Assembly (NCBI RefSeq): GCF_045291545.1
Contig: NZ_CP149514.1
Location: 1,178,001-1,242,000 of the forward strand
Direction of reading: 5' to 3'
DNA length: 64,000 nucleotides
From: Gallaecimonas sp045291545
Lineage (GTDB): Bacteria > Pseudomonadota > Gammaproteobacteria > Enterobacterales > Gallaecimonadaceae
Part shown: positions 9,278-18,055 of the stretch, piece by piece
How the letters are laid out: each line of letters opens with the position of its first letter
How positions within the stretch are numbered: the stretch's first letter is position 1
Program-made: the position numbers and the translations under genes
Notes under the pieces: model-generated
The model's database searches: none
What the model was told of the DNA's origin: nothing
The model's input: the letters and a program-made list of their open reading frames with translations, nothing else

Positions 9278-10389
9278 TGCTCACCTCGCAAATAACGGTC
9301 AATGATGCCGCCGCCGAGGCAGACATCAGCATCGTAAAACACGGCGCTTTGGCCGGGGGTGACGGCCATTTGCGGTTCATCAAAGCGCACTTCGACATCG
9401 CCGTTGGCCAGCGGCGTCACGGTGCAGGCGATGTCCTGCTGGCGATAGCGGGTTTTTACCGCCAGGCGCACAGGCTCTTTTGGCCCGGTGCGGTTAACCC
9501 AGTGCAGCTGGGTGGCAATCAGGCCGTCGGAAAACAGCAGCGGGTGGTCATGGCCCTGGGCCACCACCAGTACATTGCGTTCGAGGTCTTTGTCGACCAC
9601 ATACCAGGGTTCGTCGCCGGCTTCTTTCAGGCCACCAATACCCAGCCCTTTGCGTTGGCCGAGGGTGTGATACATCAACCCTTCATGGCGGCCAATAACT
9701 TCACCTTCCGGGGTTTCAATATTCCCCGGCTGGGCTGGCAGAAAGCGCTGTAAAAAATCTTTGAATTTGCGTTCACCGATAAAACAGATACCGGTGGAGT
9801 CTTTTTTCTTGGCGGTGGCCAGGCCTTGTTGCTCGGCGATGCGGCGCACCTCTGGCTTGGGCAGGTCGCCAACCGGGAACAGGGTTTGCGCCAGGTGTTC
9901 TTCGCCCAGGGTATAGAGGAAATAAGACTGATCTTTGTTGCTGTCCAGGCCGCGCAGCATCTGCCAGTGGCCATCTTGCTGGCGGCGGCGCACGTAATGG
10001 CCGGTGGCAATGTAGTCGGCGCCCAGGGCATCGGCGGCAAAGTTCAGGAAAGCCTTAAACTTGATTTCCTTGTTGCACATGATGTCGGGGTTGGGGGTGC
10101 GGCCTGCTTTGTATTCCTCCAGGAAATACTCAAAAACATTGTCCCAGTATTCGGCGGCAAAGTTGATTTTGTGCAGTTTGATACCGAGTTTGTCACAGAC
10201 CGCCTGTGCGTCGGCCATGTCTTCGGCAGCGGAGCAGTACTCGTCGGTATCGTCTTCTTCCCAGTTCTTCATGAACAGGCCTTCCACCTGATACCCCTGC
10301 TGTTGCAGCAGATAGGCTGAGACGGAAGAATCCACACCGCCGGACATACCGACGATGACCTTGGTTTCACTGCGGGGCTTGTCGCTCAT
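9274..10389 (-). CDS. mnmA: tRNA-specific 2-thiouridylase
   Basis: 371 residues. It thiolates U34 of tRNA-Lys, tRNA-Glu and tRNA-Gln, using sulfur passed from the Tus relay. The PP-loop SGGVDSS lies at residues 16-22, with catalytic cysteines C105 (DIMCNKEIKF) and C202 (GICFIGERKF), and the C-terminal tRNA-binding part is complete. It heads mnmA-hflD-purB. The Tus proteins that feed it are encoded about 19 kb further on (tusDCBE). Confidence 0.97.
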   Translation of the reverse strand: MSDKPRSETKVIVGMSGGVDSSVSAYLLQQQGYQVEGLFMKNWEEDDTDEYCSAAEDMADAQAVCDKLGIKLHKINFAAEYWDNVFEYFLEEYKAGRTPNPDIMCNKEIKFKAFLNFAADALGADYIATGHYVRRRQQDGHWQMLRGLDSNKDQSYFLYTLGEEHLAQTLFPVGDLPKPEVRRIAEQQGLATAKKKDSTGICFIGERKFKDFLQRFLPAQPGNIETPEGEVIGRHEGLMYHTLGQRKGLGIGGLKEAGDEPWYVVDKDLERNVLVVAQGHDHPLLFSDGLIATQLHWVNRTGPKEPVRLAVKTRYRQQDIACTVTPLANGDVEVRFDEPQMAVTPGQSAVFYDADVCLGGGIIDRYLRGEQ

Positions 10390-10439
10390 TGACTGCGTTT
10401 TGACCTTGCCAAAAAAAGTGCGCGCATTGTAGCAAAAGC

Positions 10440-10865
10440 CTAAGCATGCTGCAGCACGGACAATGGGTATCGGCAGCCTTGCTGGTAGTCGTCAATGGCC
10501 TTTGCCACCAGCGGGCTGCGCTGATGCCAGTGGCGCAGCTGCGTAGCGCTTAGCCAATGGCAGGCCACAATGTCTGGGTCTTGTGGCTGGCATGGTAAGG
10601 GGCTGTCCAGCGTGGTCCAAAAAACATGCCGCCAGAAGGTTTTATGGGGCAAGCTCAGGCGATAAATGCCAACCAGTCCCTGGGGCGGTAGCTGCAGGGA
10701 GGTTTCTTCCTGCAGTTCCCGGCAGGCAGCCTCGATGAGGGTTTCACCGGGTTCCCAGTGGCCCGCTGGCTGGTTGAGGGTGGCCGTACCGTCGATGGCT
10801 TCTTCCACGAACAGGAAGCGCTCATCGGCGGCAATCACCCAGGCAACGGTGGCGGCCTGGATCAT
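10440..10865 (-). CDS. nudJ: Nudix hydrolase, NudJ-type phosphatase
   Basis: 141 residues with a full Nudix box at residues 35-57 (GHWEPGE, then RELQEE). NudJ of E. coli hydrolyses thiamine and nucleoside pyrophosphates. Its position between rluE and mnmA is the E. coli order, which supports the orthology. The ATG overlaps the rluE stop by 4 bases; mnmA starts about 50 bases downstream. Confidence 0.9.
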   Translation of the reverse strand: MIQAATVAWVIAADERFLFVEEAIDGTATLNQPAGHWEPGETLIEAACRELQEETSLQLPPQGLVGIYRLSLPHKTFWRHVFWTTLDSPLPCQPQDPDIVACHWLSATQLRHWHQRSPLVAKAIDDYQQGCRYPLSVLQHA

Positions 10866-11473
10866 GGTGTCAGCTCCTGATATTGGCCGGGCGCAATGTC
10901 GTCCAGTTGGTAAGGGCCAATGGCTATTCGCACCAGCCGCAGCGTCGGAAAGCCAATATGGGCGGTCATGCGCCGCACCTGGCGGTTACGACCCTCGTGA
11001 ATACGGATCTCCAGCCAGGTAGTCGGAATGGCCTGGCGAAAACGCACCGGCGGATTACGCGGCCACAATGCCGGCTCGGCAATGCGTTTAACGCGGGCTG
11101 GCAGCGTTGGGCCGTCTTTGAGAGTTACGCCCTGGCGCAGTGGTTCGAGGTCACTATCGCTGGGGTCGCCTTCCACCTGCACCCAATAGGTTTTGTCGGT
11201 TTTTTTTCCCGGCTGGGTGAGCTTGGCATTGAGTTTACCGTCGTTGGTCAGTAGCAGCAGGCCTTCGGAATCCTTATCGAGCCGGCCGGCGGCGTAGACA
11301 TCAGGCACGTCAATAAAATCGGCGAGTGTCTGACGCCCCTGGCCGTCGGTGAACTGGCACAATACATCGAAAGGTTTATTGAACAGCAGCAAGCGCGGTG
11401 GGCCACTGGGTCTTTTTGGTCTGACCAATTTTTTTCTGTTGCTACGCGGCGGAACCGAAGCAGGGCGCTTCAT
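10862..11473 (-). CDS. rluE: 23S rRNA pseudouridine(2457) synthase
   Basis: 203 residues of the RsuA/RluE family of pseudouridine synthases. The catalytic motif is visible as GRLDKDSEGLLLLTNDG, with the catalytic aspartate after RL. The N-terminus is short and basic (no full S4 domain), as in RluE. Position upstream of nudJ-mnmA and divergent from isocitrate dehydrogenase matches E. coli, making RluE the best call among the RluB/E/F paralogues. Confidence 0.9.
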   Translation of the reverse strand: MKRPASVPPRSNRKKLVRPKRPSGPPRLLLFNKPFDVLCQFTDGQGRQTLADFIDVPDVYAAGRLDKDSEGLLLLTNDGKLNAKLTQPGKKTDKTYWVQVEGDPSDSDLEPLRQGVTLKDGPTLPARVKRIAEPALWPRNPPVRFRQAIPTTWLEIRIHEGRNRQVRRMTAHIGFPTLRLVRIAIGPYQLDDIAPGQYQELTP

Positions 11474-11628
11474 GCTGTCTCCCAGAGCTGATTTGCTGTG
11501 CTACAGCCTAGCAGCGCGGGGGCTGGCGGCCAATCTCTTGGCATCATGTATTCAGTCTTTGCTGGTGAAAAGTTGTACAACTGGTCTTACCCGCTAACCC
11601 TTCGTAAGCGAAATGGCGCGCAAGTTGG

Positions 11629-11634
11629 TATAAT
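11629..11634 (+). promoter_or_regulatory. Candidate -10 element for isocitrate dehydrogenase
   Basis: A consensus TATAAT preceded by GG, about 100 bases upstream of the IDH start in the rluE/icd divergent intergenic region. I see no good -35 at the proper spacing, so it may need an activator or be fortuitous. Confidence 0.35.
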
Positions 11635-11731
11635 CGCGCACCAAATCATCCGTACGCCTTGTGTTGGCCCTTGCGGCGACCCGGGGCGATGCGAGACATC
11701 CTCGCCTTACGACGTTTAGGAAGCTGTCACT

Positions 11732-13960
11732 ATGACTACAGATAAGTCCACCATCATCTACACCATTACCGATGAGGCCCCGGCGCTGGCAACGCAGTCA
11801 CTGTTGCCGATCATCGAAGCCTTTGCCGCTAAGGCGGGCGTGGCCATGGAAACCCGCGACATCTCCCTGGCCGGCCGTATTATTGCTACTTTCCCGGAGT
11901 GCCTGAGCGAGGCGCAGCGCATTAATGATGACCTGGCAGAGCTGGGTGAACTGGCCAAGACGCCAAACGCCAACATCATTAAACTGCCGAACATCTCTGC
12001 CTCTGTGCCGCAGCTCAAAGCGGCTATCAAAGAGCTTCAAGGCAAGGGCTACAAGTTGCCTAACTACCCGGAAGAGCCGAAAAACGACGAAGAAAAAGCC
12101 GTCAAAGCGCGCTATGACAAAATCAAAGGCAGCGCCGTTAACCCGGTACTGCGTGAAGGCAACTCTGACCGCCGGGCACCTTCTTCTGTTAAGCAGTATG
12201 CCCGCAAGCACCCGCACAGCATGGGCGAGTGGAGCCGTGACTCCAAAGCCCATGTCGCCAGCATGGCGGGCGGTGACTTTTACGGCTCCGAGCAGTCGGT
12301 CACCCTGGCGGATGCTACTAATGTCAAGATTGAGCTGACTGCGGCCGATGGTGCTGTCACGGTGTTAAAAGACAACCTGGCGCTGTTGGCCGGGGAAGTG
12401 ATTGACGCCTCCACTATGAGTGTCAAGGCACTGCGCGAGTTTATCGCCGAGCAAATTGCTGACGCCAAAGCGCAGGGTGTGCTGTTCTCCCTGCACATGA
12501 AGGCCACCATGATGAAAGTGTCTGATCCGATCATCTTCGGCCATGCCGTCAAAGTGTTCTTCAAGGACGTCTTTGACAAGCACCAGGCACTGTTTGCCGA
12601 AATTGGCGTTGATGCCAACGACGGTATTGGTGACCTCTACAGCCGCCTGGAAAACCTGGCACCGGAACAACGCAGCGCCATTGAAGCTGAGCTGGCGGCG
12701 GTATATGACAACAGCCCGGATCTGGCCATGGTTGACTCTGATCGCGGCATCACCAACCTGCATGTGCCGTCTGACGTCATCATTGACGCCTCCATGCCGG
12801 CGATGATCCGCTCTTCCGGTCAGATGTGGAATAAAGCTGGCGCCCTGCAGGATGCCAAAGCGGTGATCCCGGACCGCAGCTATGCCGGCGTATACGAAGA
12901 AACCATCAACTTCTGTAAAGAGCACGGTGCCTTTGACCCCCGCACCATGGGCTCAGTACCGAACGTTGGCCTGATGGCACAAAAAGCCGAAGAATACGGC
13001 TCCCATGACAAGACCTTTGAAATGCCGGCTGACGGCACCGTACGGGTGATCGACGACAAAGGTCAGGTACTGACTGAGCATCAAGTGGCCAAAGGCGATA
13101 TCTGGCGCATGTGTCAGACCAAAGACGCGCCGATCCGTGACTGGGTCAAACTGGCTGTGAACCGTGCCCGTGCCTCCAACACTCCGGCCGTATTCTGGCT
13201 GGATAAAAACCGCGGCCACGACGCTGAGCTGATCAAGAAAGTGGAAGCCTATCTGCCCGAGCATGACACCAGTGGCCTGGAGCTGCACATCATGGCGCCG
13301 GTAGAGGCCACCCGCTTCTCACTGGCACGGATCAAAGACGGTAAAGACACCATCTCTGTTACCGGTAACGTACTGCGTGACTACCTTACTGACCTGTTCC
13401 CGATTTTGGAGCTGGGCACCAGTGCCAAGATGCTGTCTATCGTGCCATTGATGAACGGTGGCGGCCTGTTTGAAACCGGTGCTGGCGGCAGTGCGCCTAA
13501 GCACGTGCAGCAGTTTGTCAAAGAAGACTACCTGCGTTGGGATTCGCTGGGCGAATTCCTGGCCCTGGCCGCCTCTTTTGAGCATTTGGCGCAACGCACC
13601 GGCAATGCCAAAGCGCAAGTGCTGGCTGACACCCTGGATCAGGCCACAGCCAAGTTCCTCGACAACAACAAGTCGCCGGCACGTAAGTTGGGTAGCCTGG
13701 ATAACCGTGGCAGCCATTTCTATCTGGCGATGTACTGGGCCGAGGCGCTGGCATCCCAAGACCAGGACGCCGAGCTGAAAGCCGCGTTTGCTGAGCTGGC
13801 CGCTACTCTCAACGAAAAAGAAGAAGCCATTGTTGCTGAACTGAACGGTGTGCAAGGCAACCCGGTGGACATGGACGGTTACTACAAGCCGGACTTTGCC
13901 AAAGTGGCAGCAGCCATGCGCCCCAGTCAGATCCTCAATGCCGCACTGAGTGCTCTTTGA
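11732..13960 (+). CDS. icd: NADP-dependent isocitrate dehydrogenase, monomeric type
   Basis: 742 residues, the length of the monomeric IDH (IDH-II) family, which is unrelated in overall length to the 416-residue dimeric E. coli Icd. It decarboxylates isocitrate to 2-oxoglutarate with NADP in the TCA cycle. Typical segments are the N-terminal YTITDEAPALAT, NSDRRAP, MGEWSRDSKAHVASM, the central FSLHMKATMMKVSDPIIFG, and the C-terminal LDNRGSHFYLA and NPVDMDGYY. It occupies the same place, divergent from rluE, that the dimeric icd holds in E. coli. A strong terminator follows. The symbol is sometimes given as icd2 or idh. Confidence 0.96.
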   Translation: MTTDKSTIIYTITDEAPALATQSLLPIIEAFAAKAGVAMETRDISLAGRIIATFPECLSEAQRINDDLAELGELAKTPNANIIKLPNISASVPQLKAAIKELQGKGYKLPNYPEEPKNDEEKAVKARYDKIKGSAVNPVLREGNSDRRAPSSVKQYARKHPHSMGEWSRDSKAHVASMAGGDFYGSEQSVTLADATNVKIELTAADGAVTVLKDNLALLAGEVIDASTMSVKALREFIAEQIADAKAQGVLFSLHMKATMMKVSDPIIFGHAVKVFFKDVFDKHQALFAEIGVDANDGIGDLYSRLENLAPEQRSAIEAELAAVYDNSPDLAMVDSDRGITNLHVPSDVIIDASMPAMIRSSGQMWNKAGALQDAKAVIPDRSYAGVYEETINFCKEHGAFDPRTMGSVPNVGLMAQKAEEYGSHDKTFEMPADGTVRVIDDKGQVLTEHQVAKGDIWRMCQTKDAPIRDWVKLAVNRARASNTPAVFWLDKNRGHDAELIKKVEAYLPEHDTSGLELHIMAPVEATRFSLARIKDGKDTISVTGNVLRDYLTDLFPILELGTSAKMLSIVPLMNGGGLFETGAGGSAPKHVQQFVKEDYLRWDSLGEFLALAASFEHLAQRTGNAKAQVLADTLDQATAKFLDNNKSPARKLGSLDNRGSHFYLAMYWAEALASQDQDAELKAAFAELAATLNEKEEAIVAELNGVQGNPVDMDGYYKPDFAKVAAAMRPSQILNAALSAL

Positions 13961-13976
13961 GTCTGAACTGAGCAAC

Positions 13977-14007
13977 AAAAAGCCCCGGCCATGCCGGGGC
14001 TTTTTTT
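13977..14007 (+). terminator. Rho-independent terminator of isocitrate dehydrogenase
   Basis: AGCCCCGGC/GCCGGGGCT stem with a tiny loop, then seven T. It lies between icd and the convergent cspD. Confidence 0.92.
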
Positions 14008-14026
14008 GAAACCGGGAGGAACCGGA

Positions 14027-14236
14027 TCACTTTTCCGCAGGTTTAATGTTGACCGCGTGGAAGCCCTTGGGCCCCTGACTCATGTCAAAGTCGACTTCCT
14101 GTCCGGCTTTGAGTGTGCGGTAGCCATCCATCTGAATGGTGGAGTAGTGGGCGAAAACGTCCTCACCACCACCTTCCGGGCAGATAAAGCCAAAACCTTT
14201 CGCGTTGTTGAACCACTTGACTGTTCCGGTAGCCAT
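14027..14236 (-). CDS. cspD: Cold-shock-like protein CspD
   Basis: 69 residues, a single cold-shock OB-fold with RNP1-like KGFGFI and RNP2-like DVFAHYS, binding single-stranded nucleic acid. Its place divergent from clpS matches E. coli cspD, where the protein inhibits replication in stationary phase. The 190-base cspD/clpS gap should carry both promoters. Confidence 0.9.
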   Translation of the reverse strand: MATGTVKWFNNAKGFGFICPEGGGEDVFAHYSTIQMDGYRTLKAGQEVDFDMSQGPKGFHAVNIKPAEK

Positions 14237-14426
14237 ACGTCAATCCTGTCTTTACTGAACACCCTTACACATAGTGCCGGGGCACTGCTAGAGTGGTTAC
14301 CCGACAAACCTCAACGTACAATTTAGTGAAGAAATACACTCAGTCAAGTTTTTTTAACAGCCGCTTAACAACTCGTGGTCAGTGTCGCACTATGAGTGAA
14401 AAAAAACGTATCAGGACTTGAAAAGC

Positions 14427-14741
14427 ATGGCCGGCAGTACCGATATTCAACATAAAGAGAAGAGTAAAACCAGTGATCCCGCGCTCAAACGTGCCCCTAT
14501 GTACAAAGTGGTGCTGATGAACGACGACTACACACCAATGGACTTTGTGGTACTGGTTTTGCAGCGTTTCTTTGCAATGGACATGGAAAAGGCGACCCAG
14601 GTCATGCTGGCCGTCCACTATGAAGGGAAAGGCGTTTGCGGCGTCTACAGTGCTGATGTAGCCGAAACCAAGGTTGCAGAAGTTAACCGCTTCGCAAGGG
14701 AAAATGACCATCCTTTGCTTTGTGCCATGGAACCGGCTTGA
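14427..14741 (+). CDS. clpS: ATP-dependent Clp protease adaptor ClpS
   Basis: 104 residues. It delivers N-degron substrates to ClpAP. The core has the binding-pocket region MNDDYTPMDFV and VHYEGKGVCGVY. The ATG at 14427 is chosen over an in-frame TTG three codons earlier because AGGAC lies at the proper distance. clpA starts 28 bases after the stop, as in the usual clpSA operon. The aminoacyl-transferases that create its substrates (bpt, aat) are about 3 kb away. Confidence 0.95.
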   Translation: MAGSTDIQHKEKSKTSDPALKRAPMYKVVLMNDDYTPMDFVVLVLQRFFAMDMEKATQVMLAVHYEGKGVCGVYSADVAETKVAEVNRFARENDHPLLCAMEPA

Positions 14742-14769
14742 CCCAAGCAGTAACTCGAGGGGGTGCACA

Positions 14770-17022
14770 ATGTTGAACAAAGAACTGGAGCTGAGCCTGA
14801 ATGAGGCTTTTCGCCGGGCCCGCAGTGAGCGGCATGAATATCTCACCGTAGAGCACCTTCTGATGGCCCTGCTGGACAACGATTCTGCTGTTGAGGCCCT
14901 CAAAGCGTGTGGTGGCGACATTGCCCAGCTGCGAGCCGATCTCGACAGTTTTATTGAGCAAACCACACCGCGTATCCCCGAAGGGGATGATGAGCGCGAA
15001 ACGCAGCCGACGCTGGGCTTTCAGCGGGTATTACAGCGCGCCGTTTTTCACGTACAAAGTTCCGGTAACGAAGAAGTGACCGGTGCCAATGTGCTGGTGG
15101 CCATTTTTGGCGAGCAGGAAAGCCAGGCGGTCTACATTCTGCGCAAAGCCGACATCACCCGCCTGGATGTAGTGAACTTCATTTCCCACGGTGTCACCCG
15201 TGATGAAGAAGGTGCCGGCCCCGGTGAACCCGCGCAGGAAGCTGCTGCTGACGACAAGCCGGAAACCTACCTGGAACAACTGACCGTTAACCTCAATGAG
15301 CAGGCCCGCAAAAACCGTATTGACCCGCTGATCGGCCGCGAAGCCGAAATTGAGCGCACCATTCAAGTGTTGTGCCGCCGCCGCAAGAACAACCCGCTGC
15401 TGGTGGGTGAGGCTGGCGTAGGTAAAACCGCTATTGCCGAAGGCTTGGCCAAACGCATTGTCGATGAACAGGTGCCGGAGCTTATTGCCCACTGCACCGT
15501 CTATTCGCTGGACATGGGGGCCTTGCTGGCTGGTACCAAGTACCGTGGCGATTTTGAAAAACGCTTCAAAGGGCTGCTCAAGGAATTGCGCGAAGAAGAG
15601 GGCGCTATCCTCTTTATTGACGAAATCCATACCATGATCGGCGCCGGTGCGGCCTCTGGCGGCCAGACCGATGCCTCAAACCTCATTAAGCCTCTGCTGG
15701 CTTCTGGCAACATCAAGTGCATGGGCTCCACCACCTATCAGGAATACCGCGGTATTTTTGAAAAGGATGTGGCTCTGGCCCGGCGTTTCCAGAAAATTGA
15801 TGTGGTTGAACCCAGCGTCAGCGATACCGTGCGTATCCTGCAAGGGCTCAAGGCGCATTACGAATCACACCACGATGTGCGTTATACCCAGGGTGCTTTG
15901 AAGGCGGCAGCGGAGTTGTCGGCCAAATATATCAACGAGCGCCATCTGCCGGATAAAGCCATTGATGTGATTGACGAAGCCGGTGCCCGCGCCCGGCTGA
16001 TGCCCAAGCGCCGTAAGACCGTCAATGAAGGGGATATCGAGGCCGTGGTGGCCAGAATGGCGCGGATCCCGGAAAAATCCGTCAACTCTGACGACAAGTC
16101 CACCCTTGAAGCCCTTGACCGTAACCTCAAGCTGGTGGTGTTCGGGCAGGACAAAGCCATTGACGCGCTGGCCGCCAATATCCGCCTCAGCCGTGCCGGC
16201 CTCGGGGCTGAAAACCGGCCGGTGGGGAGCTTCCTGTTTGCAGGCCCGACCGGGGTGGGTAAAACCGAGGTCACGCAACAGTTGGCCCGGCAGATGGGTG
16301 TTGAGCTGATCCGCTTTGATATGTCGGAATACATGGAGCGCCATACCGTGTCGCGGTTGATTGGCGCGCCGCCGGGATATGTGGGTTACGACCAGGGCGG
16401 TTTGCTGACCGAAGCGGTGATCAAACATCCGCACTCGGTGGTACTGCTCGATGAAATCGAAAAAGCGCATCCGGATGTGTTCAACCTACTGTTGCAGGTA
16501 ATGGATAACGGCACCCTGACCGACAATAACGGCCGTAAAGCGGATTTTCGTAATGTCATCTTGGTGATGACCACCAATGCCGGGGTACGGGAAACCGAGC
16601 GCAAATCCATGGGCTTTAAGACCGTTGAGCACGATGACACGGCGCTGGCCGAGATCAATCGCTTGTTCTCGCCGGAATTTCGTAACCGCCTGGACGGCAT
16701 CATCTGGTTTAACCATCTCAATGCCGGTGTGATTGCCCAGGTGGTAGACAAATTCCTGGCCGAACTGGAAGCGCAGCTTGATGGCCGTGGGGTCAGCCTC
16801 AGTGTGGACGCGGAAGCCAAGACCTGGCTGGCCGAAAAGGGCTATGACCATGCCATGGGCGCGCGGCCAATGGCTAGGGTGATCCAGGAGCACCTGAAAA
16901 AACCGTTGGCCAATGAACTGCTGTTCGGGCAGTTGGCCAATGGCGGCAAAGTGGCTGTCGGCGTCAAAAACGGTGAGCTAACCCTCTCCTTTGAAGATGC
17001 CGAGGCCGCCACCACGGCCTGA
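14770..17022 (+). CDS. clpA: ATP-dependent Clp protease ATP-binding subunit ClpA
   Basis: 750 residues. It is the AAA+ unfoldase that partners ClpP. An N-domain (1-140) is followed by two AAA+ modules with Walker A GEAGVGKT near residue 212 and GPTGVGKT near 492, and Walker B segments LFIDEIHTM and VVLLDEIEKAHPD. The ATG at 14770 follows an AGGGGG site; an upstream extension overlapping clpS is rejected. A terminator follows, and infA is convergent. Confidence 0.97.
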   Translation: MLNKELELSLNEAFRRARSERHEYLTVEHLLMALLDNDSAVEALKACGGDIAQLRADLDSFIEQTTPRIPEGDDERETQPTLGFQRVLQRAVFHVQSSGNEEVTGANVLVAIFGEQESQAVYILRKADITRLDVVNFISHGVTRDEEGAGPGEPAQEAAADDKPETYLEQLTVNLNEQARKNRIDPLIGREAEIERTIQVLCRRRKNNPLLVGEAGVGKTAIAEGLAKRIVDEQVPELIAHCTVYSLDMGALLAGTKYRGDFEKRFKGLLKELREEEGAILFIDEIHTMIGAGAASGGQTDASNLIKPLLASGNIKCMGSTTYQEYRGIFEKDVALARRFQKIDVVEPSVSDTVRILQGLKAHYESHHDVRYTQGALKAAAELSAKYINERHLPDKAIDVIDEAGARARLMPKRRKTVNEGDIEAVVARMARIPEKSVNSDDKSTLEALDRNLKLVVFGQDKAIDALAANIRLSRAGLGAENRPVGSFLFAGPTGVGKTEVTQQLARQMGVELIRFDMSEYMERHTVSRLIGAPPGYVGYDQGGLLTEAVIKHPHSVVLLDEIEKAHPDVFNLLLQVMDNGTLTDNNGRKADFRNVILVMTTNAGVRETERKSMGFKTVEHDDTALAEINRLFSPEFRNRLDGIIWFNHLNAGVIAQVVDKFLAELEAQLDGRGVSLSVDAEAKTWLAEKGYDHAMGARPMARVIQEHLKKPLANELLFGQLANGGKVAVGVKNGELTLSFEDAEAATTA

Positions 17023-17023
17023 T

Positions 17024-17051
17024 AAAAAAACCCGCCAACTGGCGGGTTTTT
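17024..17051 (+). terminator. Rho-independent terminator of clpSA
   Basis: CCCGCC/GGCGGG stem with a 4-base loop, A7 before and T5 after, between the convergent clpA and infA genes. The symmetry suggests bidirectional use. Confidence 0.88.
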
Positions 17052-17069
17052 AATGACAGAGGTTAAGCA

Positions 17070-17288
17070 TCAACGCTGACGGAAGACGATTCGACCTTTG
17101 CTCAGATCGTACGGCGTCATCTGCACGGTCACGGTATCACCGGTCAAAATGCGGATGTAGTTTTTACGCATTTTTCCGGAGATATGCGCGGTGACCACGT
17201 GGCCATTTTCAAGCTCGACGCGGAACATGGTGTTGGGCAGGGTTTCCAAAATGGTTCCCTGCAACTCAATCACGTCTTCTTTCGACAT
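17070..17288 (-). CDS. infA: Translation initiation factor IF-1
   Basis: 72 residues, a single S1-like OB fold, identical in pattern to E. coli IF-1 (GTILETLPN, HVVTAHISGKMRKNYI, GDTVTVQMTPYDL). It binds the A site of the 30S subunit. It follows bpt and aat on the same strand with 47 bases between. Confidence 0.98.
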   Translation of the reverse strand: MSKEDVIELQGTILETLPNTMFRVELENGHVVTAHISGKMRKNYIRILTGDTVTVQMTPYDLSKGRIVFRQR

Positions 17289-17335
17289 TTATGTGCAAAA
17301 CCTCTTATCACCAAGAAATCGGCGCCGATCTTGCC

Positions 17336-18055
17336 TTAACTGGCCCCGTCTGTAAAGCATTCCCAACGGCCGTCACGGTAACGCTGATGGGGTAAATACT
17401 GCACTTTATAGTTCATTTTGTCGCAGTTATCTATTTGATAACCAAGGTATAACCAACGCTTGCCACGTTTTTTTGCCGCTTCGATCTGCTGTAAAACCGA
17501 AAAGGTGCCGAGAGAACGTTTTTCTTCATCGGGATCAAAAAAGGTATAGAGCGCCGAGTAAACACTGGGGGTTTCATCGGTCACGGCACAGGCCATCAGT
17601 TGCTCGCCCCGGTACAGGCTGAGCAGGTTCAGCGGTAGCCAGGGGGCTTTGGCAAAGTGCGCCAGCTGGCTTTCGGACGGCGGGAACATGCCACCATCAC
17701 GGTGGCGGGCATTGATATAGCGGCAATACAAATCAAAATGCACCGCCGTGAAACGGTTTTCAACACGCAGGGTCAGATCGGCATTGGCCCGGCTGATACG
17801 CCGCTGACGGCGGTTGGCGGCAAACTGGGCAACATCTACTCGCAGTGATTCACAAGCCTGGCAGGTTTTACAGTAGGGGCGATAGACATCACCACCATTA
17901 CGGCGAAAGCCCAGTGCCAGCAGCATCTCATAACGCTCGGCATCCATTGGTGACTCGGTGATCACCAAGAGTTGCTCCTGTTGTTCCGGCAGGTAAGCGC
18001 AGGGGAAGGGCCGGGTTACGCCACAATACAAACCCTTGAGCAGATTCATGGACAT
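17336..18055 (-). CDS. bpt: Aspartate/glutamate leucyltransferase (Bpt)
   Basis: 239 residues. It transfers leucine from Leu-tRNA to N-terminal Asp or Glu, marking proteins for ClpS-ClpAP. The N-terminal ATE-like domain has YRPYCKTCQACESLRV; the C-terminal part has the conserved LGYQIDNCDKMNYKVQYLPH. The second ATG of a short in-frame series is taken as the start because GGAGAG lies 5-6 bases upstream. Its start overlaps the aat stop, so the two transferases are coupled. E. coli has only aat. Confidence 0.93.
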   Translation of the reverse strand: MSMNLLKGLYCGVTRPFPCAYLPEQQEQLLVITESPMDAERYEMLLALGFRRNGGDVYRPYCKTCQACESLRVDVAQFAANRRQRRISRANADLTLRVENRFTAVHFDLYCRYINARHRDGGMFPPSESQLAHFAKAPWLPLNLLSLYRGEQLMACAVTDETPSVYSALYTFFDPDEEKRSLGTFSVLQQIEAAKKRGKRWLYLGYQIDNCDKMNYKVQYLPHQRYRDGRWECFTDGAS

